A stretch of DNA of 64,000 bases from CBDBBY01 sp965203795 (GTDB lineage: Bacteria > Pseudomonadota > Alphaproteobacteria > Rhodobacterales > Rhodobacteraceae): the NCBI GenBank assembly GCA_965203795.1, contig OZ241915.1, forward strand, positions 3,100,001 to 3,164,000, given 5' to 3'. Position 1 is the stretch's first letter, and every line of letters starts with the position of its first letter. Of this stretch, positions 8,289 through 18,662 are shown one piece after another. Position numbers and translations under genes: made by a program. Under the pieces are notes generated by a model. It searched no databases. It saw only the letters and a program-made list of their open reading frames with translations, and had not been told where the DNA came from.

Positions 8289-9557
8289 ATGATATTATCT
8301 GCACGCCAGACTGAAGCGAAAGTAGCGAAAGTACAGCCCAGCATGAACGAGCCCCGCGACGCAAGGTTTACGCCCGGTGCAGGAATTATCCCTCCGGTTT
8401 TGGCCGGACGCGAAAAAGAAAAAAACATGATCGAGTCGGCACTCGACGATCTGGAAGCGGGTTTAAAAACAACGGAAAACATAGCTTTGATCGGTCCGCG
8501 CGGCAACGGCAAGACAGTGCTGCTCCGATGGGCGCAGACGCAAGTTCGTGAACGCTACAAAAAAATCAAATGTGTAGTATTGAATCAAAAAAGCTTCGAA
8601 TCATATCAGGATCTCGTCGGCGCGCTTGCGGATCCAGGAGTGTTCTCGGCTCTCGCCGACGAAGGGTTTTCGGCCAGCATAAACTTGCTCGGATCGGGAA
8701 TAGGCTTTTCGCGTCTGGAGGCCGCAAAAAAGTTGCTGGGACCTGTCTTGGAAAAGAGGTGTTCCGAGAATGGCTTGGTGATGCTGATTGACGAGGCGCA
8801 TACGCTGGATCGCTACGCGGATTCGGCTCGCGCATTCTTCAATGATGTGCAAGTGCTTGCGGGCGATGGTCGGCCGTTGCTGCTGATCCTTGCGGGCACC
8901 CCGAACATTTCAGCGCGCTTGAACAGAATCGAAGCCACATTTTGGGATCGTTTAAGAAAAATCGGCATTGGGCTCATCGCCGACGCGGCGGCGCGGGAGG
9001 CACTCCGAATTCCCTTGGAGTGGATGGGCTACGGCATAGACGCAGATACCTTGGACAAGGCGGTTAATGAGGCGCAATGCTATCCCTATTTTCTTCAAGT
9101 TGTCGGGCGCGCGCTGCACGGGGCCGCCAGAGAGGAACCCGACAAGCTGGGATGCGGCAACGAAATCGGCGACGCAATCTTGAAGGAAGCCTTGAAGGAA
9201 TTCAAGGCTGCGGCGAACGACTACTATGACCGCCGATATCAGGAGCTTCATCGGGCGGGAATATTGCCCGCGGCTGAAGCTGTCGCCCGACGCTTTGTGT
9301 CTCAGGGAACGAAATCGATTTCTGCCGGCACGTTCGAAGCCACCGTCCTCCGAAGCATTGATCCGGAATTGAAAGCACTTGCGAAGGAGCGCGGCGGGAT
9401 TGACCCGGCGGCATGGTTCGAAGATGCGCTTCGAGATTTTGGGTTAGTCTGGAGTTCGATTGGGCACGAAGTTTCGTGCGAGGCCGGAATTCCCAGCCTA
9501 ATGAATTTCATTGTGGAAAGGGCCGATGAGCGCGAGGGCGCACTGAAGCAAAATTGA
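8289..9557 (+). CDS. Orphan AAA/STAND-like ATP-binding protein
   Basis: 422-residue P-loop ATPase. Walker A is GPRGNGKT (69-76), Walker B is LVMLIDEAH (about 168-176), and ILAGTPNISARL looks like a sensor region; the C-terminal third has a winged-helix look (KSISAGTFEATVLRSI). The arrangement resembles archaeal-type or STAND-like ATPases that act as stand-alone sensors or switch proteins, but no effector domain is visible. Start is ATG 8289; ATG 8343 is an alternative, and neither has a good ribosome site. It stands alone between housekeeping blocks in AT-richer DNA, which suggests acquisition by transfer. Function unknown. Confidence 0.75.
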   Translation: MILSARQTEAKVAKVQPSMNEPRDARFTPGAGIIPPVLAGREKEKNMIESALDDLEAGLKTTENIALIGPRGNGKTVLLRWAQTQVRERYKKIKCVVLNQKSFESYQDLVGALADPGVFSALADEGFSASINLLGSGIGFSRLEAAKKLLGPVLEKRCSENGLVMLIDEAHTLDRYADSARAFFNDVQVLAGDGRPLLLILAGTPNISARLNRIEATFWDRLRKIGIGLIADAAAREALRIPLEWMGYGIDADTLDKAVNEAQCYPYFLQVVGRALHGAAREEPDKLGCGNEIGDAILKEALKEFKAAANDYYDRRYQELHRAGILPAAEAVARRFVSQGTKSISAGTFEATVLRSIDPELKALAKERGGIDPAAWFEDALRDFGLVWSSIGHEVSCEAGIPSLMNFIVERADEREGALKQN

Positions 9558-9665
9558 GAATTAAACCGCCCATACGCTGGCAAGCATATATTTGACGACG
9601 TACCGTCTGCGTGAATTGGCAGCTGCAGCCGGGCGTCCAAGTGGCAGCGTCGCGTCCCGCGGCCA

Positions 9666-11498
9666 CTACTCCGCGGCGTGGTCCAGTCCGATGAAGCCGC
9701 CGAGCTGCTTGTCCCAATGACGTGAAAACAGCCCGCCCCGCGCCAAGAGCTCGTCGTGGGTGCCCTGCTCGGCGACCCGGCCCTCGTCAAGCACAACGAT
9801 CCGGTCCATCCACAGGATCGTGGACAGGCGGTGCGCGATCGCGATCACAGTCTTCTTCTCCATGACCGCCCGGAGCGCATTCTGGATTGAAGCCTCGACG
9901 GTCGAATCCAGAGCCGACGTCGCCTCGTCGAGAACCAGTATGGGCGCGTCCTTGAGCACCGCGCGCGCAAGCGCGATCCGCTGGCGCTGCCCGCCAGACA
10001 GCTTCACGCCCCTTTCGCCCAGAAAGGCCTCGTAGCCGGTCCGCCCGAACTGGTCGCGCAGCTGGAGGATGAACTCGTGGGCCTCGGCCTTCTTCGACGC
10101 CTCGACGACCTCTTCGCTGGTCGCCCCCGGTCTGCCGTACGCAATGTTCTCGATCGCCGGCCTGTTGAACATCGCGGTATCCTGCGTGACCATGCTGATC
10201 TGGCGCCTGAGGCTGTCCTGCGTAACCGTCCGCAGGTCGAAGCCGTCAATCCTGATGCGTCCTTCGTCGGGGTCGTAGAGTCTCATCAGCAGCGCCGCGA
10301 GCGTCGACTTGCCCGCTCCGGATGCGCCTACCAGCCCGACATGCTCGCCGGGCTTCACGATGAGATCCACTTTCGAAAGCGCACCCTTCCGTTCCTCGTA
10401 TTCGAACGAGACGTTTTCGAATTCGATGTGTCCGCGAACGCGCGGCAAATCGCGCGCTTCCGGCGAGTCGACCATCTTGTGGGGCACCGCCAGAGTCCGC
10501 ATGCCGTCCTCGGCTTCGCCGATGTTGGAGTAAATCGCCATCAGGACGAAGCTCACCCATCCGGACATCTGCGCGATCCGGATCGCGACGCCGCCAGTGG
10601 CGGCGATGTCGCCGGCGGTTGCCGCCCCTTGGGACCAAAGCATGAGCGCCCCGCCGACCAGAACGACCGGCAGCAGGCCTGAAAGCGTCATCAGCGAAAA
10701 CCGGAATCCGGTCGCTACCTTGCCGAAATCGAGCGCGCGAAGGCGGAACCCTTCGAGCGCGTCCAGCGCGGCTCGATCCTCGTGGCTGCTGTGCGCAAAG
10801 ATTTTGACGGTCCGGATGTTCGTGACGGTGTCGACAATCTGGCCCGACAGCATGGAGCGCGCGCCTGCCCTCGAGCGCGAACGGTCGCGGATGCGCGGAA
10901 GAAACCAGCGGATCACTCCGAAATAAAGCACGAGCCAGAACGCCAGCACGACCGCGACCCCGGCGTCTATGGCCGCAAGAAGCGCAACGGACGCGACCAG
11001 AGAGGCCACCGCGAAGGAGATCACATTGACGAATTCAACGACCGTATCGGAGATGGCCCGCGACGATTGAAGCTGCTTCTGCGAAATCCGGCCCGCGAAA
11101 TCGTCGTCGAAGAACGATACCGCTTGCTCCAAGGTATGCCTGTGCAGCCGGGAAAGAACCTGGGCGCTGATGTTCGGCGCGACAAGCATCGAAGAGATTG
11201 CGGAGCTCGCGCCGAACGCGATTGGCCGGGCGACAAGAAAGAAAGCGATGCCTGCGGCAAGCAGGACTCCGTTCTCCTCGAACACCATCTCCCGCCCTGA
11301 TTCGATCGCGGCGTCGATCACAAGGCCCAGCAAAAGAACGGAGATAACCTCCATCGCCCCGGCCAGCGTCGATACCAGGCAACCGAGGAAAATGAGAAGA
11401 AACGATCCCTTCAGGCACCAGCTGAAGAAGCGCCAAAGCGTGCGCGGCGGCGGCGAGCCCGCCCGCGCGTAGGCATCCACCAGCTTCGGGAGATTCAT
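9666..11498 (-). CDS. ABC exporter, fused permease and ATPase (MsbA/NdvA type)
   Basis: 610-residue half-exporter that works as a homodimer in the inner membrane. The first ~320 residues carry about six membrane helices (for example LLIFLGCLVSTLAGAMEV and LLPVVLVGGALMLW); the rest is the nucleotide-binding domain with Walker A GASGAGKS, signature KLSGGQRQR, Walker B ILVLDEATSAL and the switch His in IAIAHRLST. It resembles the NdvA/MsbA group that exports glucans, lipids or peptides; the substrate is not determined. It is the last gene of a minus-strand group with the CCA-adding enzyme and the Nudix hydrolase, separated by about 310 bases. Confidence 0.92.
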   Translation of the reverse strand: MNLPKLVDAYARAGSPPPRTLWRFFSWCLKGSFLLIFLGCLVSTLAGAMEVISVLLLGLVIDAAIESGREMVFEENGVLLAAGIAFFLVARPIAFGASSAISSMLVAPNISAQVLSRLHRHTLEQAVSFFDDDFAGRISQKQLQSSRAISDTVVEFVNVISFAVASLVASVALLAAIDAGVAVVLAFWLVLYFGVIRWFLPRIRDRSRSRAGARSMLSGQIVDTVTNIRTVKIFAHSSHEDRAALDALEGFRLRALDFGKVATGFRFSLMTLSGLLPVVLVGGALMLWSQGAATAGDIAATGGVAIRIAQMSGWVSFVLMAIYSNIGEAEDGMRTLAVPHKMVDSPEARDLPRVRGHIEFENVSFEYEERKGALSKVDLIVKPGEHVGLVGASGAGKSTLAALLMRLYDPDEGRIRIDGFDLRTVTQDSLRRQISMVTQDTAMFNRPAIENIAYGRPGATSEEVVEASKKAEAHEFILQLRDQFGRTGYEAFLGERGVKLSGGQRQRIALARAVLKDAPILVLDEATSALDSTVEASIQNALRAVMEKKTVIAIAHRLSTILWMDRIVVLDEGRVAEQGTHDELLARGGLFSRHWDKQLGGFIGLDHAAE

Positions 11499-11808
11499 TC
11501 AGGCTTCCGGGAAATCGGCCAAGCGCCGCCTTGGAATGCCGGTCGCCGGGCGATAGCGGCGCGGCATCCGAAGCGGCGCCGGAAACTGGGCGGCCTGCCA
11601 ACCGGGCGCGCGATGATAGAACAATTGGATTCGGAGCCGTTCTGGATTCCTCGCAGCATTATATTCCGTGATTCCGATTCGACCATTGCCGGACCGATGC
11701 GCCCGGCACGGCAGCCCCGGAGGCCTTTCACGGCAGGACTTCCCGGGTTCGTGCTCGTGGGGCCGGGCGCGTCTCGGCTTTTGCGCCTCCGCATCTCCGT
11801 GCAAGTTG
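11499..11808. other. Intergenic stretch, no supported gene
   Basis: About 310 bases between the CCA-adding enzyme stop and the ABC exporter start. Frames through it have low-complexity, shadow-like translations. It may hold an exporter promoter; none was recognised. Confidence 0.5.
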
Positions 11809-12984
11809 TCAAATCCGCTTTGCGGATTCCGCCAGGAGCGCCTCCCGACCGAGCGCGAAGCCTGAGTCGATCCACAGCCTGCGGAGCCTCTCAAGCTCCT
11901 GGCCGAGGCGCGGACCTTCCAATGTCGGCGCAAGATCCATCGCAGAGACGGGGAATTCGGCTTTCGCCGCCGCTTCCGCGGTTTCCATGAATCCCGCTGC
12001 CAGAGGAGCGTCCGTGACGGCTGCGCGGGCCAGCAGGACATCGACGGCTTCGTCCTTGCCAAGCCGGTGCGCCAGGGATGCCGCCGATTCCGTCGTGCCT
12101 GCCCATTTCTCGATCCGGGCAAGCTTCCGGTCATCGGCGCGGGAAAGCCTGAGCTGCCGGGCGGAGTCGCCTCCCCTTAGCACTGCCAAGCGCGCCAATG
12201 CGGACGCTTTCACGGAATGCTTTTGCTCCAGCTCCGTCAGCGAAATCGCCGCGCGGACTCTCCAATTTCCCAGCAGCATGTGCCCCAGCAGGCCCGCGGA
12301 TTCCATTTTCTCCAAGCAAAGCGACGGATCGTCGGCCTCCAGGAGCAAGATGAATTCCCGCCCGATCCTCTCCCGGGACAGGTTCCGGACCTGGCTGGCG
12401 AACGCGGCAACGGCCTCCAATGCAGACTCGTCGAAACGGCTTCGCTCCGCGGCGTAGCAGGCATGCATCCGGAAGTACCTGAGCATCCTCAGTCGGTCTT
12501 CCCTGATCCTTTCGGCAGGCTTGCCGATAAAGCGGACCCGCCCGCCTTTCAGATCTTCAATCCCTTTCAATGGATCAATGATTTGCCGGTCGAAGCCCGC
12601 ATACAGGGCGTTCATCGTGAAGTCGCGGCGCAGCGCGTCTTCCTTAATGCTCCCGCCGTACTCGACAACGGCATGCCTCCCGTCCGTCTGCACGTCGCGC
12701 CGGAAAGTTGTAATTTCGAACGGGCTGCCGTCCACAACGGTGAGGACGGACCCGAAACGGATTCCGGTCGGCACCGTCTTCCAAGCCCTGCCCGCCGCCA
12801 ACTCCGTTACCTGTTCCGGCCGGGCGCTGGTCGCAAAATCCACGTCCCTGACGGGCACCCTGAGCTGGTCGTTCCTTACGCAGCCGCCCACAGCGAAGAT
12901 CCGGTGTCCGGCGCTGCGGAATTCATCGAAGATCCCGCGGATGCCCGACCTATCCCACCAACCGTCGGCATTCTTTATTTTCAT
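11809..12984 (-). CDS. cca: CCA tRNA nucleotidyltransferase / poly(A) polymerase family protein
   Basis: Adds or repairs the 3' CCA end of tRNAs. The class II nucleotidyltransferase head shows FAVGGCVRNDQL and the metal-binding pair in VRDVDFATSA (about 46-54), then RRDFTMNALYAG and RIREDRLRMLRYFR, the standard order. ATG 12984 gives 391 residues; it follows GGAGG by five bases and overlaps the Nudix stop as ATGA, which fixes this start over a longer frame reaching 13068. Confidence 0.93.
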   Translation of the reverse strand: MKIKNADGWWDRSGIRGIFDEFRSAGHRIFAVGGCVRNDQLRVPVRDVDFATSARPEQVTELAAGRAWKTVPTGIRFGSVLTVVDGSPFEITTFRRDVQTDGRHAVVEYGGSIKEDALRRDFTMNALYAGFDRQIIDPLKGIEDLKGGRVRFIGKPAERIREDRLRMLRYFRMHACYAAERSRFDESALEAVAAFASQVRNLSRERIGREFILLLEADDPSLCLEKMESAGLLGHMLLGNWRVRAAISLTELEQKHSVKASALARLAVLRGGDSARQLRLSRADDRKLARIEKWAGTTESAASLAHRLGKDEAVDVLLARAAVTDAPLAAGFMETAEAAAKAEFPVSAMDLAPTLEGPRLGQELERLRRLWIDSGFALGREALLAESAKRI

Positions 12985-13601
12985 CCGGCCTCCGCCCCGT
13001 CCGGCATCCTCTTCGCAAGTCGGTACAGTATCATCGCGGTAGCGCCCCAAATCCTGTGGGGTCCGCATTCAACCACGTAGAACCGGCGGCGCTGCCCCGC
13101 AGCGACCCGCTCTTCCACTTCGTAGCTCGCCGGATCCGCCAATAGCCTGAACGGGACCTCGAAGATTTCCGCGACTTCCTCCGCCTGCGGCACGGGTTCG
13201 AACTGCTCCAGGACTTCACCGACGTACGGAGACATCAGATAGCCGGTTACTGTTTCGTGGTCCGGGCACTTGCCGAGAATTCTGACGTTTCCTGGCTCCA
13301 GTCCGATTTCCTCCCGCGCCTCGCGCAGCGCCGCGGCCCGCGCGTCGGCGTCGCCCGGCTCCAGCTTGCCGCCGGGAAAGGACACCTGTCCCGCATGGTG
13401 CTTCAGATCCGCCGCGCGCTTCGTCAAAATCACGTTGAGCGATCCATCCCTCTCGACCAGCGGCAGCAGCACGCCGGCAGGCCGCAAGCCCGGCGATGCC
13501 GCCCTCGAGCCGGGGAATGTCAAATCGTAATCCGAGGAGCCGGAATCGGCGCGCGCAAGGAGACCGCGGATCGCCCGCAGCAGCGTTTCCGATTCCGTCA
13601 T
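12981..13601 (-). CDS. CoA pyrophosphatase-type Nudix hydrolase
   Basis: Nudix hydrolase of 206 residues. The Nudix box is GGKLEPGDADARAAALREA followed by REEIGL, preceded by LTKRAADLKHHAGQVSFP, the extra signature of coenzyme A pyrophosphatases (NudL/YeaB group), which cleave CoA and its derivatives to phosphopantetheine and ADP. It overlaps the CCA-adding enzyme by four bases, a pairing common in Rhodobacterales. The start faces argG across 255 bases that must hold two divergent promoters. Confidence 0.92.
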   Translation of the reverse strand: MTESETLLRAIRGLLARADSGSSDYDLTFPGSRAASPGLRPAGVLLPLVERDGSLNVILTKRAADLKHHAGQVSFPGGKLEPGDADARAAALREAREEIGLEPGNVRILGKCPDHETVTGYLMSPYVGEVLEQFEPVPQAEEVAEIFEVPFRLLADPASYEVEERVAAGQRRRFYVVECGPHRIWGATAMILYRLAKRMPDGAEAG

Positions 13602-13856
13602 TGCTGTCGCTGCCGATTTCCGACCCGCCCGTCACTGCAGCGAACGCGGCGCGGGAGCGCGCCGCTTGAGCGCTCCGGCCGGAATGCACGGCCCGCATCG
13701 GCAAGATTACCTGCGGGATGCCGGGATTCCGAGTGTCCGCGCCCCTCGCTCCGCAAGTTCGGACCGCTTCCGAAGATCCGGCGCCGCGTTGCGCGGCAGC
13801 GCCAAACCAAATAAAGCCCCGTTGCGCTGCGGCGAACCGTAAATGGAGCCTTGTGC

Positions 13857-15074
<1,218 letters not shown>

Positions 15075-15156
15075 GATGCCCGGCGCCGTGTCGCGGCGCC
15101 TTCCGCACCCATCGGCGGCCCCGGGCGGCAGGAACAGGGACGAAAGGGGATTCCGA

Positions 15157-15801
15157 ATGCGTTACCGGGCTGGACGGGCGCTCATGGCGGCAACCGCGTT
15201 CGCGGCGGCCGCTTCCTTCTCCGTTCAAACCGCGGCCGACACCAGAACGGCCGTGTTCGCGGGCGGCTGTTTCTGGTGCGTGGAGGCGGATTTCGATTCC
15301 GTCGAGGGCGTCGTTGCAACGACCTCGGGATACGCGGTCGCGCAGGCGGGAAGCGGCCAACCGGCCGGCTCCAAGCACTCGAGGCGCTACGAAGCTGTCG
15401 CAATAGAGTTCGACCCGGACGTGGTGTCGTTCCGGGAGCTTGCGGATCTCTTCTGGAGAAGCGTCGACCCGACGGACGAGGGCGGCCAGTTCTGCGACCG
15501 CGGTTCGGTCTACCGGACCGCCGTGTTCACGACGGCTCCCGATGACCGGGCGGCTGCCGAAGCTTCGAAGGAGGCGGCCGAGGTCTCTCTCGGCATGCCG
15601 ATAGTCACGCAAGTGCTCGAATTGGAGGAATTCAGCCGCGCCGCCGACAAGCACCAGGATTACTATCTCGGGGGGAACCGGGTGCTGACCAGATTCGGGA
15701 TCAAGCGGCAATCTGAGGCGTACAAGCTCTACCGCAAGGCGTGCGGACGCGATGCGAGGGTCCGCGAGCTTTGGCGGGATCAAGCTGCCTTCGCGCGATA
15801 G
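15157..15801 (+). CDS. msrA: Peptide-methionine (S)-S-oxide reductase, exported
   Basis: Reduces methionine S-sulfoxide in damaged proteins. The catalytic motif GGCFWCVEADF lies at about 36-46; TSGYA and YYLGGNR are further conserved pieces, and the distal Cys of KACGRD may act in recycling. The first ~26 residues (MRYRAGRALMAATAFAAAAS onward) form a Sec signal peptide, so the enzyme is probably periplasmic. AAAGGGGA at 15143-15150 sits six bases before ATG 15157. In-frame sequence back to 15058 is Pro/Arg-rich and not credible. Confidence 0.93.
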   Translation: MRYRAGRALMAATAFAAAASFSVQTAADTRTAVFAGGCFWCVEADFDSVEGVVATTSGYAVAQAGSGQPAGSKHSRRYEAVAIEFDPDVVSFRELADLFWRSVDPTDEGGQFCDRGSVYRTAVFTTAPDDRAAAEASKEAAEVSLGMPIVTQVLELEEFSRAADKHQDYYLGGNRVLTRFGIKRQSEAYKLYRKACGRDARVRELWRDQAAFAR

Positions 15802-16129
15802 CGGCCGGAGCGGCGGCCGAAGACGGATTCGGCATGAAGCGGAGCTGAACGCTTCCTTTGAATTCAACGCGCTGGCTGACGAAATCGCTCGGCGGTTTTC
15901 CTTCCGCTGCAGAAATGATAGGTTTCGCGCGGCCCGCAGAGGCAGCCACTGAAAGGCGCGTGGAGATTTCGATCCCGGCAGCTTGGCGGCTTACGGATAC
16001 GCCAAGCATCCCATCCATCCCTCGAATCCGGACAGTCGCACGGCCCGCCAGGCCCGGCTGCAAGACGCGTTGCGCCCGCCATTCCGGTTCGAGCGGATTG
16101 CCCCCCGCCTTTGCGCTTCCAGAACCTTA
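15802..16129. other. Intergenic stretch, no supported gene
   Basis: About 330 bases between msrA and the phosphate transporter-like gene. The transporter frame is open through its right part, back to TTG 15983, but that translation is polar and unlike the family. No regulatory site was recognised. Confidence 0.45.
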
Positions 16130-17770
16130 TTGCAGCGCCCCTCCGTTGCGCATGCGATCAAGTTGATCACGCTGGTCAGCCTTCTAGGCGGCGTCGCGCT
16201 GCTCCTCTGGGGCGTAGGGAACGTTCGCCGTTCGGTGCTCAAGATCGTCGGAGACCGGCTGGCCGCCGGGCTGCACAGGCATTCGGAAAACCGCCTCGCA
16301 GCATCGATGTTCGGCTTCGGGGTGACCTCTCTGACCCAAAGCAGCATGGCGACGGCCTACCTTGTGACCGCGCTCGCCGGCGCGGGAATCGTGCCGGCTA
16401 CCGCTGCAACCGCCGTCCTCCTGGGGGCGGATGTCGGCGCGGCCGCCGCCATCCAAGTGATTTCCCGAAGTTCCGAATGGATTGCCCCGGCATTGTTCGT
16501 CGCCGGAATCGTGGCTGCAAAGGTCTCCGGCCGCAAGATGTCCGAGTGGGTCGGCCGGGCGCTGTTCGGCGTAGGCCTCGTGCTGCTCTCGCTGAGCTTG
16601 ATCCGACGCGCGTTCGAGCCGATTGCCGCGACGCCGGAAATGTCGCTGGTGGTATCGGTGCTCAGCGACCAAGGTGGCGTCCTTCTGCTGATTGGCGTCG
16701 TCCTGACTCTAGCCGCCCACTCGAGCATGGCGGTCATACTGATCGTTGCCGCGATGGCGGGAGACGGAATTATACCGTTCGTGCCTGCGGCCGTCCTGGC
16801 TGCGGGCGCGAACATCGGGTCGGGCCTGTTGCCGTGGCTCGCCAACAGGAACAAGGGCCGCGACACGGAACTGCCTGTGCTAGGCAACCTGATCGTGCGG
16901 GCCATCGTCTCTTTCGCCGCGTGCGCGGCTTTGTGGATCGGCTACGGGCCGGTCTTCGAAATCTTCGGTTCGCCCAAGGACGACCTTCTGACGTTTCATT
17001 TGGCCTTGAACGCCGCCGCCGCAGGCATCGGACTGGCGCTGCTGAATCCGGTCTGCCGATTATGCGGCGCGCTGCTGCCGAAGGACGACCAGCCTTCCGA
17101 CGAGGCCAGACCCCGCTATCTGAATGAGACCAACCTCTCGAATCCTCCGCTCGCGCTGTCGGAGGCGACGCGGGAATCCTTGCGGATGGGCGATCTCGTT
17201 CAGGAAATGCTGGTCGACTGCATGGATGCGGTCAAACGCGGCGACCGGGAACTGGCAAGGACTCTGAAGGAGCGGAAGTTCGCGGTCGACCAGCTGAACG
17301 AGGAGATCAAGACGCATCTGGCCGCTTTGCTGGCGAACCTTCAAGGCGCGCCGGAAAGAAAGCGCGCCGTGGAGGCGCTGCTGCTCGCGACGAACCTGAA
17401 GCACATAGGAGACGTGATCGACCAGGACATACTCGGCCCGGAAAAGCGGCGCCGGAAGGCCGGGGCCGCGTATTCGGATACCGGGTTGGAGGAAATCGAA
17501 GCCATGCACGCAGCGGTTTGCGAGAATCTCGGCTACGCCCTCTCCGCCATCGTAAGCGAGGATCCCGAAATCCTGCGGTCGGTCCTGTTGAACCACAACA
17601 GGATCCGGAAGATTGAGCGCCGGTCGCTGCGCGCCCACCTGATCAGGATCGCAAGCAGACATCCGGACGCGGTGTCGTCCTCGACCTTCCACATCGACAT
17701 GCTGCGAAGCCTGAAGACGATCAACTCCCACGTAATGGACGCCCTGACGCCCAAGCGCCTCAAGATTTGA
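16130..17770 (+). CDS. Na/Pi cotransporter family protein with PhoU-like C-terminus
   Basis: Inner-membrane protein of the NptA/PNaS type. The first ~330 residues have eight or so hydrophobic segments and the paired Ser-rich inverted motifs TSLTQSSMAT and LAAHSSMAVI that form the substrate site in this family. The remainder is helical and soluble and matches the PhoU-like domain often fused to these proteins. TTG 16130 starts just before the first membrane segment (IKLITLVSLLGGVALLLW); a frame open back to 15983 also begins with TTG. Phosphate or another anion could be the substrate. Confidence 0.85.
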   Translation: MQRPSVAHAIKLITLVSLLGGVALLLWGVGNVRRSVLKIVGDRLAAGLHRHSENRLAASMFGFGVTSLTQSSMATAYLVTALAGAGIVPATAATAVLLGADVGAAAAIQVISRSSEWIAPALFVAGIVAAKVSGRKMSEWVGRALFGVGLVLLSLSLIRRAFEPIAATPEMSLVVSVLSDQGGVLLLIGVVLTLAAHSSMAVILIVAAMAGDGIIPFVPAAVLAAGANIGSGLLPWLANRNKGRDTELPVLGNLIVRAIVSFAACAALWIGYGPVFEIFGSPKDDLLTFHLALNAAAAGIGLALLNPVCRLCGALLPKDDQPSDEARPRYLNETNLSNPPLALSEATRESLRMGDLVQEMLVDCMDAVKRGDRELARTLKERKFAVDQLNEEIKTHLAALLANLQGAPERKRAVEALLLATNLKHIGDVIDQDILGPEKRRRKAGAAYSDTGLEEIEAMHAAVCENLGYALSAIVSEDPEILRSVLLNHNRIRKIERRSLRAHLIRIASRHPDAVSSSTFHIDMLRSLKTINSHVMDALTPKRLKI

Positions 17771-18662
17771 TCCGCTGTCCGCCGGAGGCGGACCATCGGC
17801 GGCCGCACGGCGGTCGAAAAATCGGCCGCGGTCTCCGGAACGGACGAAAGCCATGCACATTGAGCAGCCCAGCCGGTCAAATTGCGAAATCACGCCGTTG
17901 CGGATGTGTCCGTTTTTCCAGCAGCACCCGAACCTCCGTTGAGCGCGAGCACCACCGGCACGCAATGTCCGCCTCTCGGAACAGGCGATCGCCCCGCTGC
18001 CGCCTGCCGCCGAAGCCACCGCAGACCCACGACGCCTCCCGCACCAAGCAGCGAATCAAGCCGAGAAGCAGGTTGATGTCGGTCGGACGATGGACATCCA
18101 TCTCCACCGCAAACGAATCGCCGCGCCAAACACCTTTGCCGCCGCTTGGCGCCGGGTCGGCGCAATCCATCCAATTCACTTCCCGCGGCAGCTCGGGAGT
18201 CGGGTTCCGAGTTGTTGCGGCCTCTCCAAGGCTCTTCGAATCAGCCTTCTACGCCGTCGGCGCCGTGGCCGAGCATCGTCCAAACCACCACACGCTCGTT
18301 AGCGAAATGATAAAGCCGGTCGAAATCACGGCGTAACCCGTTCTATACTCTCCCGGAATCATGATCTCCCAAGGCCATATTCCCAAATCCTTGCGCATAG
18401 CATGACATCCGCAGTCGAAAACGGACCGACACAGCAGCGCGATCACATTCCGCATGCCGCATCCGGGTAACCCTCGCGGCCAAAACCGGCAACTCGTCCA
18501 ACGATTCAATGAATTGTATGTTTCTCATTCAAACACAACTTGCGCCGACGTTGGCCAGCGGCACGACATTAGGGATCAGAATTTCAACGCTTATACGAAA
18601 TTATGGGTTCCTCTATCCGGATAACGTAATATGGAATTGGAAACATCGTTGCTGACGAGGCC
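17771..18662. other. Long intergenic stretch bordering the ADP-ribosylation island
   Basis: About 890 bases between the phosphate transporter-like gene and the helicase. Base composition drops in GC from about 18300 rightwards. The left half holds a weak transposase-like remnant on the minus strand; the right half shows no gene. The promoter of the helicase operon must lie near its end. Confidence 0.5.
17877..18230 (-). pseudogene. Possible transposase remnant
   Basis: The minus-strand frame ending at 17877 reads SFAVEMDVHRPTDINLLLG followed by IRCLVREA. The pattern Asp/Val-His-x-Pro-Thr-Asp-x-x-Leu-Leu is reminiscent of the central part of IS5/ISNCY-type transposases. There is no start, no catalytic triad and an upstream stop, so if real it is a decayed fragment. 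It marks the left border of the AT-rich helicase/DarT island. Confidence 0.3.
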
